This document shows positions 47,913 through 57,609 of a stretch of 64,000 nt of DNA, in pieces; the stretch's first letter is position 1, and the number at the start of each line of letters is the position of its first letter. The notes under the pieces are model-generated. The model was given only the letters and a program-made list of their open reading frames with translations, searched no databases and was not told where the DNA came from. The translations under genes and the position numbers were made by a program. Location: contig JAXLWZ010000007.1 of the NCBI GenBank assembly GCA_046328225.1, forward strand, positions 82,091-146,090. Direction: 5' to 3'. This stretch comes from Amarobacillus sp046328225 (GTDB lineage: Bacteria; Chloroflexota; Dehalococcoidia; Tepidiformales; Tepidiformaceae).

Positions 47913-48677
47913 ATGGCATCGTCCCCGCAGGCCCCCGGCGCCGGCTACGAAGAGGCCGCCGAGGAGACGCTTCCCGCACCGGAAGAGGCGATTCTCCGCA
48001 TGCGCCATGCCATCCTCACCGGCACCCACTGGTTCGAGGCGCTGCTCGAGGCCGTGGGCCGCTGGCGCGTGCCCGCAGAACGCATCGGCGACCGCGAATA
48101 CCGCTACCTCATCGGCGGCGAGGCGTTCGACTGGCTCCTGCTCGCCGAGCGGCTGCTGGGCGAAGCGCTCGACATCGTCCCCGCGCGCGAACTGAACGCG
48201 CTGCTGTTCGAAGGGCGCTGGCCGCTCGAAATCGAGGACGAGGCGTTCGCACAGCATCTCGGCGCGGCGAAGCATTCGGCCCACCTGAACTACCTCTACG
48301 GCGTGCTCGTCGAAGAGGCGCTGCAGCTGGCCATCGAAGAGGACATCCACAAGGAGAACCGCAACCGGCCCTGGGGCCACGAAAGCGACGACGAGACGAT
48401 GTTCGAACGCGTCTACGGCAAGCCGCTCCCGGAACTCAAGGCCGATTACTACGAAGCGACGGGCACGATGTTGCGCGATCGCGTCGGCTACCCGGAATGG
48501 AAGGCGTTCACCTACTGGCTGTTCAAACAGCGGCTGAAGCGCCAGGACAAGGCGCGCGTGGCGAGCGACACGCGCAAAGGCCTCGCCCAGCTCACGCGCA
48601 TGGAACTCGCGATCACCGACCGCCGCCGCGGCGCCTCCCTCGACGAAGCCGACTTCGCCCGCCGCTTCGGGGGGTAA
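47913..48677 (+). CDS. Conserved-looking protein of unknown function, 254 aa
   Basis: No family recognised. Largely helical soluble protein: RMRHAILTGTHWFEALLEAVGRW, FDWLLLAERLLGEALDIVPARELNALLFEGRWPLEIEDEAFAQHLG, LNYLYGVLVEEALQLAIEEDIHKEN and EWKAFTYWLFKQRLKRQDK; many Trp, Glu and His residues. An ExxH-like HKENRNRPWGHE near residue 145 might bind metal, though this is speculative. No signal peptide or TM. Upstream of the sirtuin on the same strand, with an array between them. Confidence 0.55.
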   Translation: MASSPQAPGAGYEEAAEETLPAPEEAILRMRHAILTGTHWFEALLEAVGRWRVPAERIGDREYRYLIGGEAFDWLLLAERLLGEALDIVPARELNALLFEGRWPLEIEDEAFAQHLGAAKHSAHLNYLYGVLVEEALQLAIEEDIHKENRNRPWGHESDDETMFERVYGKPLPELKADYYEATGTMLRDRVGYPEWKAFTYWLFKQRLKRQDKARVASDTRKGLAQLTRMELAITDRRRGASLDEADFARRFGG

Positions 48678-48806
48678 GAGAGAAAAGAGACAAGAGGAAA
48701 GAGAAAAGGAGACGGGGGCAACCCCACACGGGGCGGCGCAACCCCGGGGACGCACGCTTCCCCAAGCGGGGCTGATCCCCTTGGTACTGGGAACTGGGAA
48801 CTATAC
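48676..48806. repeat. Composite heptamer element C-dyad-A abutting the sirtuin promoter
   Basis: AGAGAAA, AGAGACA, AGAGGAA, AGAGAAA, AGGAGAC units, GGGGCAACCCC ... GCAACCCCGGGG / CCCCAAGCGGGG dyads, then CTGGGAA, CTGGGAA units that run directly into CTATACT. Confidence 0.87.
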
Positions 48807-48807
48807 T
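48802..48807 (+). promoter_or_regulatory. -10 box TATACT, leaderless sirtuin promoter fused to array A
   Basis: TATACT overlaps the end of the last A unit (GGGAACTATACT) and ends 6 nt before ATG 48814. The -35 region lies inside the heptamers. Confidence 0.52.
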
Positions 48808-48813
48808 TCCCCC

Positions 48814-49590
48814 ATGTCCGAGCTTTCTGATGCCGCCCGCGAGGCCTGCGCCGCCATCGCCGCCCTCCTTCGCGATGCCCACCACATTGTCGCGCTCAGC
48901 GGCGCGGGCATCTCCACCGAATCCGGTATCCCCGACTTTCGTGGGCCGCAGGGCGTTTGGACGCGCGACCCGGAGGCGGAGAAGCGGGCCACCCTCCAGC
49001 ACTACATGGCGAACCCGGAAGCGCGCGCCAACGCCTGGCGCAACCGTCTCGCGAGCCCCATGTTCGCCGCCGAGGCCAACGCCGGGCATCGCGCCCTCGC
49101 CGATATCGCCGCGCGCACGCACTTCGACTTGCTCGTCACCCAAAACATCGACGGCCTCCACCAGAAGGGCGGCTTCCCCTCGGACCGCGTGGTCGAAATC
49201 CACGGCACGATGCACGAGTTCGTCTGCATGGGCTGCGGCGAACGGGGCGACATCCGTCGCGTGCTGAAGCGCGTCGAAGCGGGCGAATCCGATCCGCCCT
49301 GCCGCACCTGTGGCGGCGTTCTCAAGTCCGCCACCATCTCTTTCGGCCAGCAGCTCGTCGCCGCCGACCTCGAACGAGCGATGCACGCGGCCGAGCGCGC
49401 GGACCTCTTCCTGGGCATCGGCACCACCCTCGGCGTCTACCCGGCGGCGAACATGCCTATCGCGGCCCTGCGCCACGGCGCCGCGCTCGTCATCCTCAAC
49501 GCCCAGGAAACGCCCTTCGATGAATACGCCACGGCGATCGTGCGCGAACCGCTCGGGCTCGTGCTACCCGCCATCGCCGCGAGCCTCTAA
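48814..49590 (+). CDS. Sir2-family NAD-dependent protein deacylase (sirtuin)
   Basis: 258-aa sirtuin. GAG at 30-32 (ALSGAGISTESGIPDFRG), QNIDGLH (110-116), catalytic His130 (VEIHGTMHEF), zinc ribbon Cys 138, 141, 163, 166, and the C-terminal GTTLGVYPAANMP and ILNAQETPFD. Complete by comparison with bacterial CobB-like enzymes. Cytoplasmic deacetylation of metabolic enzymes is the likely role. Confidence 0.92.
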   Translation: MSELSDAAREACAAIAALLRDAHHIVALSGAGISTESGIPDFRGPQGVWTRDPEAEKRATLQHYMANPEARANAWRNRLASPMFAAEANAGHRALADIAARTHFDLLVTQNIDGLHQKGGFPSDRVVEIHGTMHEFVCMGCGERGDIRRVLKRVEAGESDPPCRTCGGVLKSATISFGQQLVAADLERAMHAAERADLFLGIGTTLGVYPAANMPIAALRHGAALVILNAQETPFDEYATAIVREPLGLVLPAIAASL

Positions 49591-49606
49591 CCCGCCGCCA
49601 CGAGGG

Positions 49607-50425
49607 TCAGCGCGCCGGGCGGCCCTCCACCCATGCCTGCACGGTCAGCCCCGGTCCCGCCGCCATGATCGGCCCGCGCGGCACCAGCACCTGGAACGAA
49701 CCGGATTGCCCCGGCCCGAGCACGGGTGCGTCGTCGTCATCGAGGAAGGGCATCGAGAAGGTGTTCGTGAACCCCGCGAAGACGACGTTGCCGGCGGCGT
49801 CGTGAATCGCGATCACCACCTGCGCCACCTCCAGCCGCGTCGCGCCCGCGTTCCGCACGACGCCCGCCACCGAAAGCTGCGTCGCCGAGGTGGTCGTGCC
49901 GCCGTCCTCGGAGAGGACCACGTTCGAGGGCGGCTGCGCGGTCACGACGAGCCCCGGCGCCAGGTCCAACGCGGGCGCCGCCACCGAGATGACCTGCGCC
50001 GTCACGGTCACGCTGCCGGGGTTGACCACGCCTTCGAACAGCACCCCGAAGGGCGAAACACCGCCGGGCGCGACCGCCTCCAGCCGCGACGTCCCCCGTT
50101 CGTGCCCGAGGACCTTGCCGCCGGGCGCCGTGACCGTGACTTCGACCACGACCTCGCCGATGGTGGCGGCGGTGCCGTTGACGATTTCGCCGTACGCCCG
50201 CAGTTCGCCCACGCCGCCGTTCGCCGCGACCGATGACGCTGCGAGCCCGCGCACGGTGACGCCCGCGGTCGAGGGAGCCGTGGGTGTGGCGGGTGCGTCG
50301 CCGCCGGTGGCCACCATGGGGAGGAAGGCGCGCGGCGTGAGCGGCCCCTGGGCGGCCGAGGGCGCGGCGATGACGGCGGCGGTGAGACCGGCCGCGAACG
50401 TTGTCAGGAGGGCACGAAGGAGCAC
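49607..50425 (-). CDS. Exported protein with two FxLYD-like domains
   Basis: 272-aa protein with a signal peptide (residues 1-25, ending PSAAQG). After a Pro/Thr/Ala-rich linker come two beta-sandwich modules with the FxLYD pattern: ELRAYGEIVNGTAATIGEVVVEVTVTAPGGKVLG and QLSVAGVVRNAGATRLEVAQVVIAIHDAAGNVV. Such modules bind peptides or surfaces in secreted proteins; specific role unknown. GTG 50425 is preceded by TAGGAT six bases upstream. Confidence 0.72.
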   Translation of the reverse strand: MLLRALLTTFAAGLTAAVIAAPSAAQGPLTPRAFLPMVATGGDAPATPTAPSTAGVTVRGLAASSVAANGGVGELRAYGEIVNGTAATIGEVVVEVTVTAPGGKVLGHERGTSRLEAVAPGGVSPFGVLFEGVVNPGSVTVTAQVISVAAPALDLAPGLVVTAQPPSNVVLSEDGGTTTSATQLSVAGVVRNAGATRLEVAQVVIAIHDAAGNVVFAGFTNTFSMPFLDDDDAPVLGPGQSGSFQVLVPRGPIMAAGPGLTVQAWVEGRPAR

Positions 50426-50431
50426 GCGCGC

Positions 50432-50437
50432 ATCCTA
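50432..50437 (-). promoter_or_regulatory. -10 box TAGGAT, leaderless start of FxLYD gene
   Basis: TAGGAT ends 6 nt before GTG 50425. Confidence 0.42.
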
Positions 50438-50552
50438 CGCCCGGCGCCCGTCACTGTCGTTGCGAAAGGATTGCGCGCGGTTCGGGCGGGTTCGGCCGCG
50501 AGCGAGTCGGCGATGCCCTATCCTGCGCCCCAACACGGCGGTGAGGACGATG

Positions 50553-51308
50553 ATGGCGAACCACCCGGCGCGACCGGCCTACGACACCATCGGCCACGGC
50601 TATGCGCTGGCGCGAAAGCCGGACCCGCGCATCGCGGCGCAGATCGCGGCCGCGCTTGGCGATGCCCGGTCGGTGCTCAACGTCGGCGCGGGCGCGGGTT
50701 CGTACGAGCCGGTCGGCCCGGGCACGGTCGCGCTCGAACCCTCGTTGCTGATGCTCCGGCAACGCCCCGCGGGCGCCTCCCCGGCGGTGCGCGGCGTCGC
50801 CGAGTGGCTCCCCTTCGCGGACGCGAGCTTCGATGCCGTGATGGCCAGCCTCACCCTCCACCACTGGCGCGATTGGCGCGCGGGCGTCCGCGAAATGCGC
50901 CGGGTTTCGCGCGGGCGCATCGTCATCTTCGCCTTCGACCCTTCGCGTTCGCACCAGTTCTGGCTCGTGCGCGACTACTTCCCGGCGATGGCGCACGCGC
51001 CGACGGAGGCGTTCGACCTGGCCGAAATCGCCGCCGAGGTGGGCGGGCGCGTGGACGTCGTGCCGGTGCCCGCCGATTGCACCGACGGTTTCCTCGCGGC
51101 CTACTGGCGCCGCCCGGCCGCGTACCTCGATCCCACGCTGCGCGCCGCCATCTCGACGTTCCACACCCTCAGCCCGGAGGCGTTGCAGGACGGCCTGCGC
51201 CGGCTCGAGGCCGATATCGCCTCGGGCGCCTGGGAGCGGCGCCATGGGCGCGAACTCCCGCCGGATGCCTTCGATGGCGGCTACCGGCTCGTCGTGCGCG
51301 AGGGATGA
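50553..51308 (+). CDS. Class I SAM-dependent methyltransferase
   Basis: 251 aa. YDTIGHGYALARKPDPRIAAQI at the N-terminus, motif I SVLNVGAGAGSYEP, ALEPSLLMLRQR, WLPFADASFDAVMASLTLHHW and RRVSRGRIVIFAFD are intact: the pattern of small-molecule methyltransferases with an early YD..Y helix. The substrate is unknown. ATG 50553 is favoured over ATG 50550 since GAGG then lies six bases upstream. Confidence 0.8.
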   Translation: MANHPARPAYDTIGHGYALARKPDPRIAAQIAAALGDARSVLNVGAGAGSYEPVGPGTVALEPSLLMLRQRPAGASPAVRGVAEWLPFADASFDAVMASLTLHHWRDWRAGVREMRRVSRGRIVIFAFDPSRSHQFWLVRDYFPAMAHAPTEAFDLAEIAAEVGGRVDVVPVPADCTDGFLAAYWRRPAAYLDPTLRAAISTFHTLSPEALQDGLRRLEADIASGAWERRHGRELPPDAFDGGYRLVVREG

Positions 51309-51320
51309 CGCCCCCGCGGG

Positions 51321-54300
51321 CTACGGATACGTCAGCGCGAGCGTGATGCCCGGCGACGTGCTGAAGCCGTTCCATCCCCACGACCACGCCCAGTAGAAGT
51401 AGAACGTGTTCGCGCTGCGGCCCGTGTCCAGGTACGACGTCGTCCCCGAGGGCAGCCACTCCACGATCTCCCACGTGCCGCTCGTCGACCGGAAGAGGAT
51501 GAACCCGAGCTCGTTCGCCGACGTGTCGTTCCAGGTCACCTGCACGGTGCTCTGCGAAAGCGCCGTCGCCGTCAGCCCGGACGGCGGCGATGGCGGCCCG
51601 CCCGTCGTGACCATCTGCACGGCGCTGCTCCACGTCCCGCCCGCCAGGTTGCTCGCGACCACCCAGTAGAAGTACAGGGTCGAAGGTTCCAGGCCCGCGT
51701 CATCGAAATACAGCTGCGAAGCGGGGACCACGCCCGCGACCTGCACGGGGTTCCCGAGGCCCCACTTCCAGCGGTAGACGGCGAAGGCGATGGTCGTCCC
51801 GGGGGAGCCGTCGGTCCAGGTGAGGTGCGCGCCCGGTCCCGCCGTCGCCGCCGCGGCCAGGTTCGCCACCGCTGATGGCGGCGCGGCGCCGACGTTGAAC
51901 GGCGACGACACCGCCGCCGTGAGCGCCGGGCTGGAAGTCGCGGTGAGGGTGTAGGCCGTGTTCGCGAGGTCGACGGAGCAGCCATCGAACACGGCCATGC
52001 CCTGCGCCACCGTGCGCGAGAGGCCGCCGGCGCAGGTCACCGCCGCCCCCCGCGGGTTCGTCAGCGCGAGCGTGACGACGGTCGTGGAGTCGCCGGTCAC
52101 GGCCGTCCCGGCGGCATCCCGGACGGTGACCACCGGCTGGATGGTGAGCGGCGCGCCGTTGTCGCCGTTGCCCGGCTGCCAGGTGAACTCCAACCGCGAG
52201 GCCGCGCCGGGCACCGGGAACTGCGCCACGAGCGGGCTGGCCGACCCGCCGCCCTGGCCATCGCCCAGCTGCCCGCTCCCGCCCTTACCGGCGCAGCGCA
52301 CGCTGTTGTCGGACATCCGCGCGCAGATGTGCCACATCCCGACCGTGACGGCGCGGGCGCCCGTCATGCCCGCGATCGAGACGGGGACCGCGGTCATGCC
52401 GTACCCGCCGAAGGCGCCGTAGAGGCTGTCGCCCCAGCAGTAGAGCACCGCCCCCGCGGTGATCGCGCAGGTGGTATTGCCGTAGGCCGCGATCGCGACC
52501 ACGCCCGCCGGCAGCCCAATCACCGGCGTGGGCACGAGCGCCTGGTCGCCGGTGCCGTTGCCGAGCTGGCCGCGGTCGTTCGCACCCCAGCAGCGCACCG
52601 TGCCCGCCCGGGTGAGCCCGCAGGTGTGGTCCGCCCCGGCCGCGACGGACGTGTAGTCCGCGGCCCCGGAGACGACGACCGGTACGTTCGACCCGATTCC
52701 ACCCTGGTTTGCGGCCGTGCCGTTGCCCAGCTCTCCCCACCAGCCGTGTCCCCAGCACCTCATGCTGCCGGTGGCCAGGACCGCGCAGGAGTGGTCACTC
52801 CCCGCCGAGATCTGCGCCGCGCCCGAGGCAATCCCGGTGACGTTCACCGGCACGTTGCTGTCCGTGTCGGCACCCTGGCCGAGCGCGCCGAGACCGCCGA
52901 GGCCCCAGCAGGTCACGCCGCCGCTCGCGAGGAGCGCGCATGTGTGGTGGCCGCCGGCTTCGACGGAGATAACGCCCCCGGCCAGGCCAATCACCTGCAC
53001 CGGTGCGGGGCTATTGGCGGACGTCGTCCCGTCGCCCAACTGGCTGTCGAGATTCCAGCCCCAGCACTTCACGCCGCCGCTCGTGGTGAGGGCGCACGAA
53101 TGCGCGTTCCCCGCAGTGATCGCCGTCGCGCCCATCCCGAGGCCCTGCACATTGGTCGGGACCACGCGGTTGGTGTAGGTGCCATCGCCGAGCCGGCCGT
53201 CGGCGCCGTTCCAGCCCCAGCACATCGCCGTGGCCGCCGTGTCCACGCCGCAGGTGTGTTCCCCACCGCCTGAGAGCCCGGGCACGACGTCGAACGGGGA
53301 GCTCGCCGCGCGCGTGAGTGCCGTGGCGGTCGCGTTGAGGACGTAGCCCGCGCCGGGGGCGGTCACGATGCACCCCGGGAACTCGGCGATGCCCGCCACC
53401 ACCGTCCGCGTCAACCCGCCCGCGCAGATCAGCTGCCCCGGCGACGGACCGGCCATTGAGAGCGTCACCGCCGTGCTGTTGTCCGTCGTGACCGTGTTGC
53501 CGCTCGCGTCCTTCACGGCGACCGTGGGCAGGACGCCCATGGGCACGCTCGCCTCCGCGAATGGCGGCTGCTTCACGAACGCAAGCGCCGTCGCCGCGCC
53601 CGTCACGACGAACGCCGTCGAATCCGCCGCCGTGTACGCGGGATTCGAAACCGCGTGCAGGACATACGTCCCCGGCACGCTGAGCGAACAGCCGCTGAAG
53701 GCCGCGACCCCGGCCGTCACCGCCTTCGTTAGCCCGCCGGTGCAGGTCAGCGTCCCCGGGCCCGAGCCGACACTCAGGGTCACCTGCGTGGTCGAATCGC
53801 CGGCGGCGGGCGTGCCCCCGTTGTCGGTGACCGCGACGGAGGGCTGCGCCGGGAGCGAGGTCGCGAACATGCCCCCCGATGGCTGCTGCACGAACGCGAG
53901 CTTCGTGGGCGCGCCCACGACCACAAACTGCGCCGACTGCCCGCCCCCGAGGTCCGTGGCGCTCGCGGCGAGATGAACCGCCCCGGGGGCGGAGATCGCG
54001 CAGCCGGGGAAGGTCGCGACGCCGTTCACCGCCGTCGCCGTGAGCCCGCCGGTGCAGGTGAGCGTGCCGCTGCCTTCGAGCGAGAGCGTGACGGCGGTCG
54101 CGTTGTCGGCGGTGACGGTCGCGCCCGTGCCGTCACGAACGGCCACCGTGGGCGCGATGGCGAACGGCACCCCTTCCGTCGCGGCGGTGGGCGTGGTGAC
54201 GAACGCAACGTGGTCGGCCATCCCGGGGATGACCACGTTCACGGGCGAGGGCCGATCCGTCGTGGTGCCATCACCGATCGCGCCGGACCAGTTCGAGCCC

Positions 54301-55436
54301 CAGCAGCGCAGCCGCCCGTTTGTGACGATCGCGCACCCTCCGAACGCCACCGAGACCGCCGACGCGCCCGAGGCGATGGTCGTGACCGGGATTGGCCGGT
54401 CGTTCATCGTGCCGTCGCCGATCTCCCGGGACGTGTTCGCGCCCCAGCACTTCACCGCGCCGGCGGCGACGGCGCAGCTCCCGTTCGCGCGCGAGTCGAC
54501 CGCTGTCGCGCCGGCGATGCCGGAGACAGTGAGCGGCGTGCTCGAATAGGCCGCGGGGCTGCCCGCGCCGAGGGTGCCGTTGTTGTTCGCGCCCCAGCAC
54601 TTCACACCGCCGCCGTGGATGGCGCAGGTGTGCCACGCCCCGGCCGCGATCGCGGTCGTGCCGCTGCCCAGGCCGGTCACGGGCACGGGCGTCGGCGATG
54701 CGATCAGCGTGCCGTTCCCGAGCTGTCCGCCTTCGTTGCCGCCCCAGCAGAGCGCGGCCCCGGAGGCATCGACCGCGCACGAGTGGTCGTTCCCCGTGGA
54801 AAGCGCGGTGACACCGGCCCCGAGCCCGCTCACCGCGACCGGCGTGGTGTGCGCCAGCGGCGTGGGCTCCGCGGCCTCGCGGCCCCAGCACACGACATCC
54901 GTCGCGGTCGCCGCGCAGGTGTGGGCGAGGTGCACCGTCGAAAGCACGGTGACCCCGGAGGTGAGTCCCGTGACATTGACCGGCACAGGGCTTTGCGCGG
55001 TCGTGCCGTTGCCCAGCTGCCCGAAGCCGTTCTGGCCCCAGCACTTCACGCCGCCCGACGCGAGGACGCAGGTGAAACGTTCGCCCGCGGCGATGGCGGT
55101 GACGCCGGTAAGCCCCGGGACATCGACCGGCAGCAGGCTCGGCGTGTACGTGCCGTTGCCCAGCTCGCCCCAGTCGTTCGAGCCCCAGCACTTCACGCCA
55201 CCGGCCGCCGTCACCGCGCATGTGTGGGTGGTTCCCATGGCGACCGCGGTCATCGAGAACTCGTCCAGCGCGGCGGCCCGGCGCGGCCCCGCCTCCGGGA
55301 GCACGGCCGCCAGCAACAACAGGATCCCGAGGACGGCGAATCGCGTGGCGAATGCCGCCCTCCACGGGCGCACAACACGGAGTCGGTTGGTAAAGGCGGT
55401 CGGGGCTTCGTTCGAAAGGCGCATCGCGCGCGGCAT
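51321..55436 (-). CDS. Large surface protein with two seven-bladed RCC1 propellers, Ig-like and FN3 domains
   Basis: 1371-aa exported protein. N-terminal hydrophobic signal (about 30-50). Two full sets of seven RCC1-type repeats (each about HTCAVTAAGGVKCWGSNDWG then QLGNGT..P.PV.V.GL) flank three Ig-like domains (starting HVAFVTTPTAATEG, KLAFVQQPSGG, ALAFVKQPPFA). After the second propeller come another Ig-like domain (RLEFTWQPGN) and two FN3 domains (VANLAAAATAGPGAHLTW; PSGLTATALSQSTVQVTW). Each RCC1 blade has a C..CWG pair, likely disulfide-stabilised. Start ATG 55436 or 55424; no Shine-Dalgarno site. Probably adhesive or carbohydrate-binding; function inferred from architecture only. Confidence 0.88.
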   Translation of the reverse strand: MPRAMRLSNEAPTAFTNRLRVVRPWRAAFATRFAVLGILLLLAAVLPEAGPRRAAALDEFSMTAVAMGTTHTCAVTAAGGVKCWGSNDWGELGNGTYTPSLLPVDVPGLTGVTAIAAGERFTCVLASGGVKCWGQNGFGQLGNGTTAQSPVPVNVTGLTSGVTVLSTVHLAHTCAATATDVVCWGREAAEPTPLAHTTPVAVSGLGAGVTALSTGNDHSCAVDASGAALCWGGNEGGQLGNGTLIASPTPVPVTGLGSGTTAIAAGAWHTCAIHGGGVKCWGANNNGTLGAGSPAAYSSTPLTVSGIAGATAVDSRANGSCAVAAGAVKCWGANTSREIGDGTMNDRPIPVTTIASGASAVSVAFGGCAIVTNGRLRCWGSNWSGAIGDGTTTDRPSPVNVVIPGMADHVAFVTTPTAATEGVPFAIAPTVAVRDGTGATVTADNATAVTLSLEGSGTLTCTGGLTATAVNGVATFPGCAISAPGAVHLAASATDLGGGQSAQFVVVGAPTKLAFVQQPSGGMFATSLPAQPSVAVTDNGGTPAAGDSTTQVTLSVGSGPGTLTCTGGLTKAVTAGVAAFSGCSLSVPGTYVLHAVSNPAYTAADSTAFVVTGAATALAFVKQPPFAEASVPMGVLPTVAVKDASGNTVTTDNSTAVTLSMAGPSPGQLICAGGLTRTVVAGIAEFPGCIVTAPGAGYVLNATATALTRAASSPFDVVPGLSGGGEHTCGVDTAATAMCWGWNGADGRLGDGTYTNRVVPTNVQGLGMGATAITAGNAHSCALTTSGGVKCWGWNLDSQLGDGTTSANSPAPVQVIGLAGGVISVEAGGHHTCALLASGGVTCWGLGGLGALGQGADTDSNVPVNVTGIASGAAQISAGSDHSCAVLATGSMRCWGHGWWGELGNGTAANQGGIGSNVPVVVSGAADYTSVAAGADHTCGLTRAGTVRCWGANDRGQLGNGTGDQALVPTPVIGLPAGVVAIAAYGNTTCAITAGAVLYCWGDSLYGAFGGYGMTAVPVSIAGMTGARAVTVGMWHICARMSDNSVRCAGKGGSGQLGDGQGGGSASPLVAQFPVPGAASRLEFTWQPGNGDNGAPLTIQPVVTVRDAAGTAVTGDSTTVVTLALTNPRGAAVTCAGGLSRTVAQGMAVFDGCSVDLANTAYTLTATSSPALTAAVSSPFNVGAAPPSAVANLAAAATAGPGAHLTWTDGSPGTTIAFAVYRWKWGLGNPVQVAGVVPASQLYFDDAGLEPSTLYFYWVVASNLAGGTWSSAVQMVTTGGPPSPPSGLTATALSQSTVQVTWNDTSANELGFILFRSTSGTWEIVEWLPSGTTSYLDTGRSANTFYFYWAWSWGWNGFSTSPGITLALTYP

Positions 55437-55607
55437 CGTAGCGAATTCGCCGCCGTTGTGAAGCGGCCTTCGGGCCCGAACTTCGTACAGCCGTACGAGT
55501 CGTCGCCAATCGCACGCATCCCTGCCACCCTGCCGCGGATGCAAAGGGATTGCGCGGGATTCCGCGTGCATGTGGCCGCGGCCACGCCCGGTGCTTGCTC
55601 CCTCCTC

Positions 55608-55613
55608 TAGAAT
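55608..55613 (+). promoter_or_regulatory. -10 box TAGAAT, leaderless start of DUF2207-like gene
   Basis: TAGAAT ends 6 nt before ATG 55620. Confidence 0.48.
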
Positions 55614-55619
55614 CCCGGC

Positions 55620-57491
55620 ATGCCGCTCCTCATCTCCGGCGGTGCGAAGTTCGACGGCTTCGAAGGGTTCTCGCTCGCGATCCTCTTCCTTGCCTGCGGC
55701 GCCGCCATCCTCTGGGTCATCATCTTCGCCTGGCGCTGGTTCGCGACCTTCCCCTACCAGCCCGCCGCCGGCCCCACGACGAACGAGCTCGGCGGCGAAC
55801 CGCCCGCCATCGTCAACCTGCTGGTGCACCGCTGCGCGCTCACCCGCGCGGCCATCGCCGCCACGGTGCTCGATCTCGCCGCACGCGGCATGCTCGCCGT
55901 CGAGGAGTACGGCACGCAGGTCGTCATCCGCGTGCGCGACCACCGCATCGAAGGCCAAACCCTCGCCGCGCACGAACACCGCATGCTCGAACACATCCGC
56001 CGCAACGCCACCGGCGGCAGCGCGCCCATCGAGGCCCTCGGCTTCGATTCGCCCTCCGAATCCGAGAGCTTCTGGGACCGCTTCCGCAAGGATGTCGTGA
56101 GCGAAGCGCGGCGGCTGAAGCTCGTGCGCAGCCGCTGGGCCCCGCGCGATTGGTCCGTACTGGGCGGATTCCTCGCCGCCGCGCTCGGCCTCTTCGCCTC
56201 CGCCTTCGCCCTCGCGCACCTCGCCGAGGGCACCGGCGGCAGCGACGACTTCGGCCGCTGGGACTGGTTCTGGGTCGCGGGCATCGGCTGGGTCGTGATC
56301 ATGGCCGGGCTCGGGGCGCTGCGCGACCTGCGCGATACGCCCGCCGGCCGTGACGCCGCCGCCCGCTGGCTCGGCGTGCGCGCCTACCTCCGCGAAGCCG
56401 AGGCGTTCGAGGATTCGCCCGCCGCCTCCGTCACCGTCTGGGACCGCTATCTCGCGTACGGCGCCGCCCTCGGGGTCGCCCACGAAGCCGTCCGCACGCT
56501 CCCCTTCGACGACGAAGACCCGGGCAGCGCGTGGAGCCGCTACGGGGGCCACTGGCGCGAGATCGATGTTCGCTACCCCATGCGCTTCAGCTTCGGCCGC
56601 GCCCCCTTCCGCGTGTTCCTCGAAGGCGCCGCCCGGAGCGCGATCTGGGGGTTCATCGGCTTCTTCATCCTCCCCATCTCCGTGCGCTTCCTGGTCGACC
56701 TTCGCCGCGACCTGCTTTCGACGGGCATCGGCGATGGCGGCGGCTTCTACGCCTTCATCGTCATCATGGCCGTGGCCGTTGCGTTCTTCGGCATCCTCGT
56801 CGCGCTGAACCTGCTCGGCGGGCTCATCCGGCTCTGGCGCGGCGCCGCCGACATGGGCAAGCCCGTCGTCCTCGAAGGCGAAGTCGTGAAGCTGCACATC
56901 GGCCGCGTCGCCGTGGACGACGGCAAGATCGAGGAGGCGACGGGGTGGCTGCCGCCCATTGGCGCCCCCGCCATGCGCCGCGGTACGAAGGTGCGGGTGA
57001 CGCACTCGCGGCGCCTCTGGCACGTCTACAAGGTCGAAGTGCTGGCCGGCGCGCCCGAACCCGCGCCGCTCGCGGGCTTCGAACCCGAACCCACCCCGGA
57101 GGTGCCCATCGCGACGGCGATCGGCGGCCTCGTCGGCATGCTGCGCGCCTCCAGCGGCTTCCCGTTCGCGCCCGCCGGCGTGGCGCCGGAGCCGCCGCGA
57201 CACGCCTACAAGCCGGAGATGCACGAAGGCGGCGTCGCCGTGCACCGGATGCCGCTCGCCGGTTTCGGGGGCCGCGGCGCCGGCGCGCTCCTCACGCGGA
57301 CGGCTCAGCAGCACGGCGAGCCCATCGACGGGCTCGGCGCCGATGCCTGGTGGATGGATGGCCGCGTCCTCATCGTGCGCGCGCCATCGGAGATCGTGAC
57401 CATCGACGCCTCGGCCAGCGGCGAGGACATAGACGCGCGCCGCGAAGCCGCCATCGCTGCCGCGAAGGGCATCCTGAAGGCCTCGGGCTGA
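55620..57491 (+). CDS. DUF2207-like membrane protein
   Basis: 623-aa membrane protein. N-terminal TM (residues 18-38), a cytosolic stretch with PPAIVNLLVHRCALTRAAIAATVLDLAARGMLAVEE, a TM pair (about 180-235), the family core GVRAYLREAEAFEDSPAASVTVWDRYLAYGAALGVA, and another TM pair (about 340-400). The usual N-terminal extracellular DUF2207 sandwich is missing, so this is a shorter form. The C-terminal ~220 residues are soluble and unassigned. Function unknown. Confidence 0.78.
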   Translation: MPLLISGGAKFDGFEGFSLAILFLACGAAILWVIIFAWRWFATFPYQPAAGPTTNELGGEPPAIVNLLVHRCALTRAAIAATVLDLAARGMLAVEEYGTQVVIRVRDHRIEGQTLAAHEHRMLEHIRRNATGGSAPIEALGFDSPSESESFWDRFRKDVVSEARRLKLVRSRWAPRDWSVLGGFLAAALGLFASAFALAHLAEGTGGSDDFGRWDWFWVAGIGWVVIMAGLGALRDLRDTPAGRDAAARWLGVRAYLREAEAFEDSPAASVTVWDRYLAYGAALGVAHEAVRTLPFDDEDPGSAWSRYGGHWREIDVRYPMRFSFGRAPFRVFLEGAARSAIWGFIGFFILPISVRFLVDLRRDLLSTGIGDGGGFYAFIVIMAVAVAFFGILVALNLLGGLIRLWRGAADMGKPVVLEGEVVKLHIGRVAVDDGKIEEATGWLPPIGAPAMRRGTKVRVTHSRRLWHVYKVEVLAGAPEPAPLAGFEPEPTPEVPIATAIGGLVGMLRASSGFPFAPAGVAPEPPRHAYKPEMHEGGVAVHRMPLAGFGGRGAGALLTRTAQQHGEPIDGLGADAWWMDGRVLIVRAPSEIVTIDASASGEDIDARREAAIAAAKGILKASG

Positions 57492-57609
57492 GGCCTCCCC
57501 GCTCGCGCGCGAGCCAATAGACGGCGCGAACGTGAGGCATCGAACCTTCGCCGCGAGGGCCCCGCAGTGCTGCCGCTACGCCCGCACCCGGGCATCCTGA
57601 CTTCTGTTC

